Assembly (NCBI GenBank): GCA_964348095.1
Contig: CAYGBK010000036.1
Span: forward strand, 1-24,733
Length of the DNA stretch: 24,733 nucleotides
From: WVXP01 sp964348095
GTDB taxonomy: Bacteria > Desulfobacterota > BSN033 > WVXP01
Direction of reading: 5' to 3'
Shown one piece after another: positions 1 to 7,457 of the stretch (the stretch's first letter is position 1; every line of letters starts with the position of its first letter). The notes below the pieces were generated by a model. The model saw nothing but the letters and a program-made list of their open reading frames with translations. It was not told where the DNA came from and ran no database searches. A program made the position numbers and the translations under genes.

Positions 1-258
1 GAGAACCGATTAGCCGGGAACTCTCTTCTGGATGTGCTCGTATTTGGGAGGATTGCTGGCAGGAATGCTGCGCTTTACGCAAAAGAGAGGTCACATAAGG
101 GCCGCTTAACACTGGATCATGTTCGAAACTTCCATAGAGAACTGGAGGAGGCGGGGATTGATCGAAACCGAATATCGCCGATTCTCCTCCCAGACTATTC
201 AAATCCCCTGGTGAGACAGCGGCAATTAACCAGTCACTACGAGGGGACGATCAGATAG
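1..258 (+). CDS. Fumarate reductase/succinate dehydrogenase-type flavoprotein, C-terminal fragment cut by window edge
   Basis: The reading frame is open from base 1 to a TAG at 256-258, so only the last 85 residues are visible. They begin ENRLAGNSLLD, the C-terminal part of the FAD domain of FrdA/SdhA proteins; in that family this Arg contacts the dicarboxylate. The remainder is the helical C-terminal region. Aligned without gaps to the end of the flavoprotein at 22375-24048, 61 of 85 residues are identical, so the two are close paralogues. A ferredoxin gene starts 10 bp downstream, which suggests an operon entering from the left. Substrate and direction (fumarate reduction or succinate oxidation, or a related acid) cannot be told from this piece. 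Confidence 0.88.
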   Translation, partial: ENRLAGNSLLDVLVFGRIAGRNAALYAKERSHKGRLTLDHVRNFHRELEEAGIDRNRISPILLPDYSNPLVRQRQLTSHYEGTIR

Positions 259-268
259 AGAGGAGTGG

Positions 269-484
269 ATGGGAATCTTTATCAAGGTGAGTATCGATGA
301 TGTGAAGTGTCTGGGGCCAGATAGGAGTGGGGAATGCTTGCGGATCTGTCCGGTCAACATCTTTGACGTGAGGCAGGGAAAGGTGGTCGTGCTCGAGGAG
401 AATGAAGACGAATGCATTCTATGCAACCTCTGTCTAGAGAAGTGTCAGGCCTCTGCCATTACCATCAGAAAGATGTACGAATAG
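269..484 (+). CDS. Small ferredoxin-like protein with seven cysteines
   Basis: A 71-residue protein starting at an ATG behind a GAGAGGAG ribosome site. The second half has a full CxxCxxCxxxC motif (C49, C52, C55, C59, followed by Q rather than P). The first half has C14, then C23 and C27 followed by P, so the usual second Cys of cluster I is missing and an insert of several residues sits there. By the usual swap of the fourth ligands, one site would hold a normal 4Fe-4S cluster and the other has only three Cys. This fits a 7Fe/8Fe-type ferredoxin, perhaps with a 3Fe-4S or Asp-ligated cluster. It lies 10 bp after a fumarate reductase-type flavoprotein and 7 bp before the PrpD-like gene, so it probably passes electrons to or from that flavoprotein. 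Confidence 0.85.
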   Translation: MGIFIKVSIDDVKCLGPDRSGECLRICPVNIFDVRQGKVVVLEENEDECILCNLCLEKCQASAITIRKMYE

Positions 485-491
485 AGGTTTT

Positions 492-1874
492 ATGGGCATC
501 ACTCAGGAATTGGCCACCTATTGCGGCAGGCTAAAGTTCAATCACCTTCCGGAGGAGGTAGTTGATCGAGCTAAGTACCTCTTTCTCGATTTCATTGGTG
601 TGGCCTTCCGGGGGTCTCGGGAGGATTCTTCCCAAAGCGTGTTTCGGGTTGTTAGGGGCATGGGACGCGGCGCCCGGACAGGCGTGATCATTGGCACAAA
701 GGAGAAAGCCCCCTGTGTGTATTCGGCTTTGGCGAATGGCACCTCCTCGCATGCCATTGAGATGGATGACGTCCATAATGAAGCTTCTCTCCACCCAGGC
801 GTCGTGGTTTTCCCCGCCGCGTTGGCCACAAGCGAGATGGTCGGCGCTACGGGGCAGCGTTTTATTGAGGCAGTCGTCTTGGGCTATGAAGTCATGACGC
901 GCCTGGGGAGAGCCCTTAGACCGGAGGCGCATTACAAACGAGGGTTCCATCCAACGGGCACGTGCGGGGTCTTCGGATCGAGTGTAGCGGCCTCGAAGAT
1001 TATGGGCCTTCGAGGGGGAAGGATGATAAGTGCCATGGGGATCGCTGGTAGTCAGGCGGGGGGATCCATGGAGTTTTTGGCCCAGGGAGCCTGGACCAAA
1101 CGTTTTCATGCCGGATGGGCTGCTCATGGTGGAATGATTGCCGCGCAACTGGCTCGGAAGGGATTCAGAGGTCCGAGCTCGATCGTTGAGGGTCGGGACG
1201 GTTTCCTTCATGCTTACTCAGATGAATCGGATGAGAGCAAGGTTTTGGAGAATATAGGCTCTCAGTTCGAAATCCTTCGTACTTCGGTGAAAATGCATGC
1301 CTGCTGTCGCTATATGCAGCCTCCGATCGATGGGATTTTGAAAATAGTGAAAGAGAACGACCTCCAGCCAGATCAGGTGGAGAAGGTCAGACTGGGGATC
1401 CTGCGCGCTGGCGCTCGCCTCATCGTCGAGCCAAAAGAAGTCAAGTATAATCCCCAATCGATCGTAGATGCCCAGTTTAGCATGCCCTTCGGCGCAGCCG
1501 TTGCGCTGCTGTACCGAAAGGCCGGTCTGAGGGAGTTTCATCCGTCCAAGATAAGATCGGAGGACGTAAAGCAGATGATGAAACGGGTTGAATGGGTGGC
1601 GGACCCTGAGCTGGAGAGAACCTATCCTAAACAGTGGCGTTCTAAGGTCGAGATTCTCACGAAAGGCGGAAAGACTTATCTCGCAAAGATTGAATATCCC
1701 AAAGGAGATCCTGAAAACCCCCTCTCTTGGAAAGAAATGATCGAGAAGTTTAGAGATCTGAGCGGCCGACTCATGACGGAGGACCGGCGTTCAAGAATTG
1801 TGGATGGGGTAAGAAGACTTGAGCAGATTCGCGATCTCCAGAGGTGGTCTCCGCTCCTTTTGCGAGATCGATAG
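492..1874 (+). CDS. MmgE/PrpD-family protein
   Basis: A 460-residue protein of normal length for the MmgE/PrpD family, which includes 2-methylcitrate dehydratase and cis-aconitate decarboxylase. Family hallmarks are visible: a helical N-terminus (LATYCGRL, VVDRAKYLFLDFIGVA), the HAIEMDDVHNEASLHPG block near residues 87-103, VLGYEVMTRLGRAL near 129-142, and HPTGTCGVFGSSVAASK near 153-169. The ATG has a GAGG site 6 bp upstream and starts 7 bp after the ferredoxin stop, so the genes look co-transcribed. Family members act on tri- and dicarboxylic acids without metals, but the reaction varies widely and cannot be fixed here. The CitE-like lyase, fumarase and malate dehydrogenase nearby suggest a C4-C6 organic acid substrate. 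Confidence 0.9.
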   Translation: MGITQELATYCGRLKFNHLPEEVVDRAKYLFLDFIGVAFRGSREDSSQSVFRVVRGMGRGARTGVIIGTKEKAPCVYSALANGTSSHAIEMDDVHNEASLHPGVVVFPAALATSEMVGATGQRFIEAVVLGYEVMTRLGRALRPEAHYKRGFHPTGTCGVFGSSVAASKIMGLRGGRMISAMGIAGSQAGGSMEFLAQGAWTKRFHAGWAAHGGMIAAQLARKGFRGPSSIVEGRDGFLHAYSDESDESKVLENIGSQFEILRTSVKMHACCRYMQPPIDGILKIVKENDLQPDQVEKVRLGILRAGARLIVEPKEVKYNPQSIVDAQFSMPFGAAVALLYRKAGLREFHPSKIRSEDVKQMMKRVEWVADPELERTYPKQWRSKVEILTKGGKTYLAKIEYPKGDPENPLSWKEMIEKFRDLSGRLMTEDRRSRIVDGVRRLEQIRDLQRWSPLLLRDR

Positions 1875-2219
1875 GCCTTAGTACATGTTGTCGTAAATGT
1901 GGTGACAGTGCATGGTCAACGGGGTCAGGAGAATTTACCTTCTTGGCCAGGATTTGTCGTCACCGCGGAGACACGGAGAATGCGGAGGCATTGTTTTTTC
2001 GTTTCCCGGGAGATGACGGCAAACGAAAAGCATCAGCTCTGTGGGCAGAGAGCATGACTATTTCAGCAAGGGCGGGTTGTTTTGCCCGCCGCATTCTCCC
2101 GATGGGCAAAAAAGACAGAGTCCTGTGTGACCTCTGCGTCTCCGCCGTGAATAGATACTGCCTGAAATACGTCACCGTAATGATAAACGAGTGTACTTAG
2201 TCAACCGGAAAGGAAAACA
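1875..2219. other. 345-bp intergenic region with an inverted-repeat element
   Basis: No credible gene lies between the PrpD-like and CitE-like genes. A frame running through from 1844 is open only because it crosses the repeat and shows no family features. The main content is the palindromic element at 1959-2151, listed separately. The CitE-like start at 2220 has an AAGGAAA ribosome site. I see no intrinsic terminator and no convincing promoter. Confidence 0.7.
1959..2151. repeat. MITE-like inverted-repeat element, copy 1
   Basis: The left end (from CACCGCGGAGACACGG at 1961) and the reverse complement of the right end (2131-2151, CACGGCGGAGACGCAGAGG) are imperfect terminal inverted repeats. 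A subterminal pair (TTTCCCGGGAGATGACGG near 2002 and, on the other strand, CATCGGGAGAATGCGG near 2103-2089) lets the whole unit fold as a long imperfect hairpin. The copy at 21369-21565 shares the same layout. No transposase is encoded and no clear target duplication is seen. Confidence 0.7.
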
Positions 2220-3095
2220 ATGGTAAGGTTGCGGCGAACGATGCTCTTTGTTCCCGGGGGGAACGATAAACTCCTAACCAAAGGGTTGGGGCTGGATGTG
2301 GATTCCCTCATCCTCGATCTGGAAGATTCAGTGGCCCTTGATAAGAAGGCTTCGGCCAGGGAGGCGGTGGCAGAGGCGCTCAGGTCAGCAGATTTTGGTG
2401 GCAAAGAGAAGGTGGTTCGGATTAATTCCTTAATGACCGAATACGGGAAATCGGATATAGCCGCTGTGGCGAGAGGTAATCCCGATGCTCTTCTGCTGCC
2501 AAAGGTAAACCGGCCTGAGGATATTCTAGATTATGACACTCTGGTCAATGAGGCTGAAAAAAGTGAAGGTCTCTCTTCAGGGAGCATTGGGCTGGTGGCC
2601 CTGATCGAAACCCCTTTAGGAATCATCAACATCGACGCCATCGCTTCGGCGAGTTCCAGAATGAATGGTCTTCTCTTTGGTGCGGCCGATTTCACCCGGG
2701 AGACCCGAGGAAGAATCACTCCTGGGCGGCTCGAGCTTTATTACCCGCTGATTCGGATTCTATTGGCAGCGCGTATGGCCGGGATCGACGCCATCGATAC
2801 TCCCTACTTTGACATCAAGGACACAGAAGGCTTGGTTCGGCACACCCAGCAGGCAAGAGACATGGGATATGATGGAAAGGCGATTATCCACCCCTCCCAA
2901 GTGGAAGTGGTTAATGGGATCTTTACACCCACGATGGAAGAGGTGACTTACGCGAAGAGGGTTATCGATGCGTTCGAGGAGGCCAAAGCAGAGGGGAGGG
3001 GGGCCACACAGCTGGATGGACAGTTGATCGAGAATGTGCATGTGTCCATGGCTCAACGAATCCTGAGGATCGCTGAGGAAGCTGGGCTCAAGTAA
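2220..3095 (+). CDS. HpcH/HpaI-CitE family lyase (citrate lyase beta / malyl- or citramalyl-CoA lyase-like)
   Basis: A 291-residue TIM-barrel protein of the CitE type, the size of CitE and malyl-CoA lyase-like proteins. Visible signatures are RTMLFVPGGN at 6-15, DLEDSV at 33-38 (acidic metal/substrate residues), VRINS with R67, LIETPLGI with the metal-binding Glu130, and FGAADFTRETRGR at 153-164 with Asp157 as second metal ligand. Such enzymes cleave or form (3S)-citryl-, malyl- or citramalyl-CoA with Mg2+. No citF/citD-type partners are present, so free CoA thioesters (malyl-CoA, citramalyl-CoA) are more likely substrates than ACP-bound citrate. This is an inference from context. The ATG is preceded by AAGGAAA. 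The UroD-like gene follows closely. Confidence 0.88.
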   Translation: MVRLRRTMLFVPGGNDKLLTKGLGLDVDSLILDLEDSVALDKKASAREAVAEALRSADFGGKEKVVRINSLMTEYGKSDIAAVARGNPDALLLPKVNRPEDILDYDTLVNEAEKSEGLSSGSIGLVALIETPLGIINIDAIASASSRMNGLLFGAADFTRETRGRITPGRLELYYPLIRILLAARMAGIDAIDTPYFDIKDTEGLVRHTQQARDMGYDGKAIIHPSQVEVVNGIFTPTMEEVTYAKRVIDAFEEAKAEGRGATQLDGQLIENVHVSMAQRILRIAEEAGLK

Positions 3096-3214
3096 AGGAA
3101 CTCACCTCAGTGGGTGGTGGACAGAAGATGTTGGCCAAAGGAGGCAATTGTGGGCGCCAAGGGTCTCGAACTCGAAACAGATATCATTTTGGATCAAGGC
3201 TCGGAGGGAAGGTT

Positions 3215-4360
3215 TTGGGATTGACGCACCGGGAGAGGGTGCTCAGGGCTATCGAACGGCAGGAGCCGGATCGTGTTCCCGTGGATTTAGGGGGAACCTA
3301 CACCACGAGTATCTCCCTCGGGGCATATGAAAACCTCATCGGACACTTAGGATTAAAGGGAAGAGGCGATGTTATTCGAAAATGGGCGAAAGTGGTTCAA
3401 CCACACGAGAAGATCCTAAGGTACTTCGATGTCGATACCCGCATGATCGTTCCCAGATATGGGAACGAATGGAATGAATGGTGGAGGGTGAAACTCCTTC
3501 CTGACGGGTCGTATTTGGACGAATGGGGAATTACCTGGGCAAAACCCGATAGGGGACATTATTTCATCAAGAAATCACCACTCGCCGGAGATGTAGACAT
3601 CAAGGACCTGGAGAGATATCCATGGCCGAACCCCGATGATCCCGAAAGGTACTATGGAATAAGAGAACAGGCGAGGGCTTTGAAGGAGGAGACGGATTGG
3701 GCGGTTGTTGCGATGTTTCCTAGGCCTGTTGTCTCTTTGAGCCAATTCCTTCGAGGCTATGAGGATTGGTTCTTGGATATGGCCACTAATCAAAACTTTC
3801 TACAGGCCCTAATGGATAAAATCTTGGATATTGACCTGAAAACCGGCAAGAGACTGTTCGAGGCTATCGGGAAGTACGTTGATTTGGTATTTGTCCATGA
3901 TGATCTGGCTACTCAAGAGAGTCTCATGTTTTCACCCGAACAGTATCGGGAAATGGTTAAACCCAGGCACCAAAGAATCTTCAACTTCATCAAAACACAC
4001 AGCAACGCGAAAGTCATCTATCACTGTGATGGGGCCATCTATCCGATTATGGGGGATTTTGTCGAGATCGGCGTGGATGCCCTCAATCCCGTCCAGGTCT
4101 CGGCACAGGGTATGGATACTCCTAAACTGAAAAAGGAATTCGGGGATCGGCTCTGTTTCTGGGGTGGAATTGATACTCACCGGATACTCTCTCGGGGGTC
4201 TCCGGGTGATGTGAGAGAGGAGGTTAAGAAACAGATAGAAATCTTGGGGAAAGGAGGAGGTTACGTTCTCGCAGCCGTCCACAATATTCAAGACGATGTG
4301 AAACCTGAGAATATCGTGACGATGTTTGAGGCGGCCAAGGAATTCGGCACATACGATTGA
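3215..4360 (+). CDS. Uroporphyrinogen decarboxylase (UroD)-family protein, probable methyltransferase-like
   Basis: A 381-residue protein if started at TTG 3215, which has GGAGGG at 3203-3208 with proper spacing. A TTG at 3221 is equally in frame. The frame is open back to a GTG at 3110, but the residues before LTHRERVLRAIERQEPDRVPVD are unlike the family, which normally begins at this motif. Conserved blocks include VFVHDDLATQ, IYHCDGAIYPIMGDFVEIGVDALNPVQ and FWGGIDTHRIL. In anaerobes these UroD relatives are often corrinoid or methyl-thiol methyltransferases (MtaA/CmuA type), which bind Zn through HxC. Here the motif reads HCDG, so the classical HxC ligand pair is not intact. True heme synthesis is unlikely given the neighbours. 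Function unknown. Confidence 0.82.
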   Translation: MGLTHRERVLRAIERQEPDRVPVDLGGTYTTSISLGAYENLIGHLGLKGRGDVIRKWAKVVQPHEKILRYFDVDTRMIVPRYGNEWNEWWRVKLLPDGSYLDEWGITWAKPDRGHYFIKKSPLAGDVDIKDLERYPWPNPDDPERYYGIREQARALKEETDWAVVAMFPRPVVSLSQFLRGYEDWFLDMATNQNFLQALMDKILDIDLKTGKRLFEAIGKYVDLVFVHDDLATQESLMFSPEQYREMVKPRHQRIFNFIKTHSNAKVIYHCDGAIYPIMGDFVEIGVDALNPVQVSAQGMDTPKLKKEFGDRLCFWGGIDTHRILSRGSPGDVREEVKKQIEILGKGGGYVLAAVHNIQDDVKPENIVTMFEAAKEFGTYD

Positions 4361-4396
4361 TTGTCGCACCACACCAGCCTCGAGAAGGGATCAATC

Positions 4397-5140
4397 ATGA
4401 GCCATGTGAATCTTCAGTTTCTGGGAAGCGGTGACGCCTTCGGAAGTGGAGGCCGGTTTCAGCCGTGCATCTACGTCGACAACGGCACCGTGCGCTTCCT
4501 TTTAGACTGTGGGGCCTCGTCGCTGATGGCAATGAAGCGCTGGGGAGTAAACCCCTCACTCATCGATATCATCTTGCTGACGCACCTCCACGGCGACCAT
4601 TTCGGTGGGCTTCCTTTTTATGTGTTGGACGCGCAGCTGATCTCACGGCGCACCAGGCCGCTTGTCGTGGCGGGACCGCCGGGTCTTGAGTCCAGGATCC
4701 GCGATGCCATGGAGGTCCTCTTTCCCGGATCCTCGCACGTCCGACAGAAATTTTCTCTCAACTTCGTCGAACTCACGGACGGAGATGCAACGACAATCGG
4801 GCCGCTTGTTGTTACCCCACATCGAGTCATACACGCGAGTGGCGCCCCTTCTTATGCCTTACGAGTTGATTTTGGGGGAAAGGTTATCGGGTACTCCGGT
4901 GATACGGAATGGAGCGAGGCCTTGATTCACGTCGCAGAGGGAGCGGACCTCTTCGTTTGCGAAGCTTACTTCTTCGACAAGAAGATCAAGTACCACCTTG
5001 ACTACCTAACCCTGAAAGACCACCGGACTCAGCTCGGATGTCGCAGGCTCATGCTGACTCACATGAGCGACGACTTGTTGCAAAGGCTGCGTGACCTTGA
5101 CATCGAATGGGCGGAGGATGGCAAGCTCATTGTCTTGTAG
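4397..5140 (+). CDS. MBL-fold metallo-hydrolase (RNase Z/ElaC-like branch)
   Basis: A 247-residue metallo-beta-lactamase-fold protein. The metal site is readable: THLHGDHFGG at 62-71 (H63, H65, D67, H68), H146 in VIHAS, D169 in SGDT, and a late His in LTHMS near 222. The start chosen is ATG 4397, which begins MSHVNLQFLGSGDAFGSGGR, the usual first strand of the fold, and has GAGAAGGGA upstream. A longer frame from 4361 adds unlike residues. No exosite arm typical of true tRNA-processing RNase Z can be recognised, so this is a generic hydrolase acting on a phosphodiester, thioester or lactone. The codon choice looks richer in C-ending codons than its neighbours, which might mean a separate origin (weak). 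Confidence 0.87.
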   Translation: MSHVNLQFLGSGDAFGSGGRFQPCIYVDNGTVRFLLDCGASSLMAMKRWGVNPSLIDIILLTHLHGDHFGGLPFYVLDAQLISRRTRPLVVAGPPGLESRIRDAMEVLFPGSSHVRQKFSLNFVELTDGDATTIGPLVVTPHRVIHASGAPSYALRVDFGGKVIGYSGDTEWSEALIHVAEGADLFVCEAYFFDKKIKYHLDYLTLKDHRTQLGCRRLMLTHMSDDLLQRLRDLDIEWAEDGKLIVL

Positions 5141-5341
5141 CCCAGGTCGGGGCCGACGGCGTGTAAGCGCGTGTTTTCGTGCCGCATGCCATCAAGGCTC
5201 CTCCTGTGAGTCCTCGGTATTTGCGCTCCTCGCGCAGCACGATTTGTTTCGTCCGGCTAGCAGCCATCACGAAGATCAATTCAGTTTCAACTGGTGTGGA
5301 ACGCCATCCCAGTTTTTGGAGTAGACCCTATCAGGTTACTG

Positions 5342-5370
5342 TTGACTCATGGATCGATTTGTGTTAACGT
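5342..5370 (+). promoter_or_regulatory. Putative promoter of the lacI-family gene
   Basis: TTGACT at 5342-5347 and TAACGT at 5365-5370 are spaced 17 bp. The -10 matches the consensus at only three positions (first, second and last). If real, the start point would lie within a few bases of the ATG at 5379, giving a nearly leaderless mRNA. The palindromic operator at 5358-5379 covers the -10, as expected for autorepression. Unproven inference from sequence. Confidence 0.4.
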
Positions 5371-5379
5371 GAACGCAAA
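5358..5379. promoter_or_regulatory. LacI-type operator (degenerate copy) overlapping the regulator start
   Basis: A 22-bp imperfect palindrome centred on CG, with core GTGTTAACGTGAACGC at 5361-5376 flanked by TTT and AAA. Nine of eleven positions pair between half-sites, and an outer A/T pair extends the symmetry by one. It has the same length, centre and TTTG/CAAA ends as the perfect palindrome at 9515-9536. Its last base is the A of the regulator's ATG, so binding would block transcription of its own gene. Confidence 0.6.
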
Positions 5380-6476
5380 TGGAGCGGACACCGACCATAA
5401 AAGACATCGCTCGCCTTGCACGAGTCTCTCACACAACGGTTTCCAGGGCCCTGAACAATAAACCCCGAATTAGTCCGAAGACCCAGAATCGAATCCTGGC
5501 CATCGCGAAGCGGTTGAACTATCAACCCAATGTGGCGGCCAGGAGCCTGAAAATTCGACGGACGAAAACCCTGGGCCTGGTGATCACCACAATCATCAAC
5601 CCATTCTATCCAGAGCTCGCTCAGGCCATAGAGAATACTGCGAGGGAGATGGGATACAACATCATCCTGTGCTCGACGAACTATGATATCACTCTCGAAA
5701 GGCAGTACATTGACATGCTTAGAGGGAAGGGCGTTGACGGGATCATTTTTACCTCTACCCATAGGCATGATCCAAACATCGAGGGTTTGATAAATGAGAA
5801 GTTCCCACTCATTCTCGTGAACCGAAAGATCCATGATGAGTCGGTGATTAACCGCGTGGACTATGTGGTCGTCGATAACGTCCAGGGGGGATTTGTTGCT
5901 ACCGAACACTTGATCCGGATGGGGCACAAGAGAATTGGTGTCGTTTTAGGGCTTTCCCAGTCTTCGGCCTCTGTGGAGCGCTTAAAAGGAGCGAGGAAGG
6001 CACTCGCCGATTATGGACTCCAATTTGAGCCCGATTTGGTTTTCCAGGGAGATTTTCTCATGCCCTCTGGGATTGAGGCAGCCAGGAAATTCTCCGCGAT
6101 GAGAGATCGTCCCACGGCGGTTTTTGGTGTAAATGACTACATGGCCCTCGGAGCAATCGAGGGATTCACTGAGCAGGGCTTTGAAATTCCCCGCGACGTC
6201 GCTTTGGTTGGGTTCAATGACATCGAAATCAGTCGGATGAAGAACATCGGGCTCACGACAATTGGTCAGAAAACCTATGAAATGGGATCGATTGCGGTGA
6301 AGACGTTGGTGGAGAGAATTGAGGGAGAGGGCCACGGGGTGATCAAGCAGATCATCCTGGAGCCAGAATTGATTGTCCGTGAATCATGCGGATACGAGGA
6401 CAAGGGGTATAAGGAGGACATCCAAAAGAGGGTGAACCACAACCGGATGGGCCATGAAGTGGATCTTCAGCTGTGA
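5379..6476 (+). CDS. LacI-family transcriptional regulator
   Basis: A 365-residue regulator. The N-terminal helix-turn-helix is TIKDIARLARVSHTTVSRALN (residues 6-26) written here in two parts: TIKDIARLARV and SHTTVSRALN. The hinge helix NVAARSLK (51-58) carries the Leu that in LacI/PurR proteins intercalates at a central CG. The rest is a periplasmic-binding-protein-like effector domain (LGLVITTIINPFYPELAQAIE, VDGIIFTST, PTAVFGVNDYMALGAIEG, VALVGFNDIE). Relatives sense sugars or purines, but here the neighbours are malate dehydrogenase and fumarase, so the effector is unclear. Two matching palindromes (5358-5379 and 9515-9536) suggest it controls itself, the downstream mdh-fumarase genes and the Hdr-Frd operon. 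The C-terminal ~25 residues are charged and family-atypical. Confidence 0.93.
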   Translation: MERTPTIKDIARLARVSHTTVSRALNNKPRISPKTQNRILAIAKRLNYQPNVAARSLKIRRTKTLGLVITTIINPFYPELAQAIENTAREMGYNIILCSTNYDITLERQYIDMLRGKGVDGIIFTSTHRHDPNIEGLINEKFPLILVNRKIHDESVINRVDYVVVDNVQGGFVATEHLIRMGHKRIGVVLGLSQSSASVERLKGARKALADYGLQFEPDLVFQGDFLMPSGIEAARKFSAMRDRPTAVFGVNDYMALGAIEGFTEQGFEIPRDVALVGFNDIEISRMKNIGLTTIGQKTYEMGSIAVKTLVERIEGEGHGVIKQIILEPELIVRESCGYEDKGYKEDIQKRVNHNRMGHEVDLQL

Positions 6477-6506
6477 GGGCCTTTGTGTCTCAGGGAGGTG
6501 AGGGGC

Positions 6507-7436
6507 ATGAGAAGAAACAGAGTAACGGTTGTTGGCGCTGGAAATGTGGGGTCGACAACAGCCCAACATATCGTGGGCAAGGAGCTGGGAGACGTTGTCC
6601 TTGTCGATATTATTGAGGGTCTTCCCCAGGGAAAGGGCCTCGATCTTCAGGAATCCGGCCCTGTGGAGGGTTTTGATTGTAGGCTTATAGGTTCGAACAG
6701 CTATGAAGAGACTGCCGAATCGGATATCGTCGTTATCACTTCGGGAGTGCCTAGGAAACCCGGAATGAGCAGAGAGGATCTCCTCGAGACCAACAAGAGG
6801 ATCATCGAGTCGGTGGTGGATCAGGTGGTCGCCAAATCGCCTCAGACGATTCTGATTCTGGTCACAAATCCGCTGGACACCATGACCTATCTTGCCCTGA
6901 AGAGGAGTGGGTTTCCGAGGAATAAGGTGATGGGGATGGCTGGAATCCTCGATACGGCACGATTCAAAGCTTTCATTGCCATGGAACTGGATGTGTCGGT
7001 TGAAGAGATTCAAGCTGTTCTCCTGGGAGGTCACGGAGACGAGATGGTTCCCCTTCCTCGATATACGAATGTGGGTGGTATTCCCCTAACCCAGTTCCTA
7101 CCTCAAGCCACAATTGACCGCCTGATCGAACGGACACGGAAAGGGGGCGGAGAGATCGTTTCCCTATTGAAAACCGCCAGCGCCTACTATGCACCAGCCA
7201 CCGCAGTTGTTCAGATGGTCGAGGCCATTCTCAGGGACAAAAAGAGAATTCTTCCATGCTGTGCTTACTTAGAGGGAGAATATGGACTCGAAGACATCTG
7301 TTTCGGGGTTCCCGTGAAATTGGGGGCAGAGGGAATCGAATCAATTATTGAGCTCGACTTAGATGACTCCGAGAAGGAACTGGTCATGAAATCGGCCGAG
7401 AGCGTCAGGAAGAGTATTCTGGGACTCAAGTTGTGA
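6507..7436 (+). CDS. mdh: Malate dehydrogenase, LDH-like type
   Basis: A 309-residue NAD-dependent malate dehydrogenase of the lactate dehydrogenase-like group, interconverting malate and oxaloacetate in the cytosol. GAGNVG at 10-15 is the nucleotide loop, and VLVDI with Asp34 favours NAD over NADP. VPRKPGMSR near 81-89 supplies the two substrate Arg and marks malate rather than lactate specificity. LDTARF near 148-153 holds the catalytic Asp and the third Arg, and GGHGDEMVPL near 174-183 holds the catalytic His176. The start chosen is ATG 6507, which sits behind GGGAGGTGAGGGG; the upstream in-frame TTG at 6483 lacks such a site. It begins 30 bp after the lacI-family stop and precedes fumarase alpha by 21 bp, so co-transcription is likely. 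Confidence 0.95.
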   Translation: MRRNRVTVVGAGNVGSTTAQHIVGKELGDVVLVDIIEGLPQGKGLDLQESGPVEGFDCRLIGSNSYEETAESDIVVITSGVPRKPGMSREDLLETNKRIIESVVDQVVAKSPQTILILVTNPLDTMTYLALKRSGFPRNKVMGMAGILDTARFKAFIAMELDVSVEEIQAVLLGGHGDEMVPLPRYTNVGGIPLTQFLPQATIDRLIERTRKGGGEIVSLLKTASAYYAPATAVVQMVEAILRDKKRILPCCAYLEGEYGLEDICFGVPVKLGAEGIESIIELDLDDSEKELVMKSAESVRKSILGLKL

Positions 7437-7457
7437 GGCATTGGAAAGGAGGTATCT

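Noticed and set aside
531..1211. Long open frame on the minus strand (226 codons)
   Set aside because: It lies antisense to the clear PrpD-like gene, is rich in Arg/Ser/His from reverse codons, and shows no family motif or ribosome site.
1844..2200. 118-codon plus-strand frame after the PrpD-like gene
   Set aside because: It overlaps the PrpD-like end and is open only through the palindromic repeat; the composition is not protein-like.
3110..3214. Upstream GTG start extending the UroD-like protein
   Set aside because: The extra residues are unlike the family, and a better ribosome site lies at 3203-3208 before TTG 3215.
5222..5236. TGCGC/GCGCA inverted repeat upstream of the lacI-family gene as a further operator
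   Set aside because: The spacing and centre differ from the CG-centred 22-bp sites.
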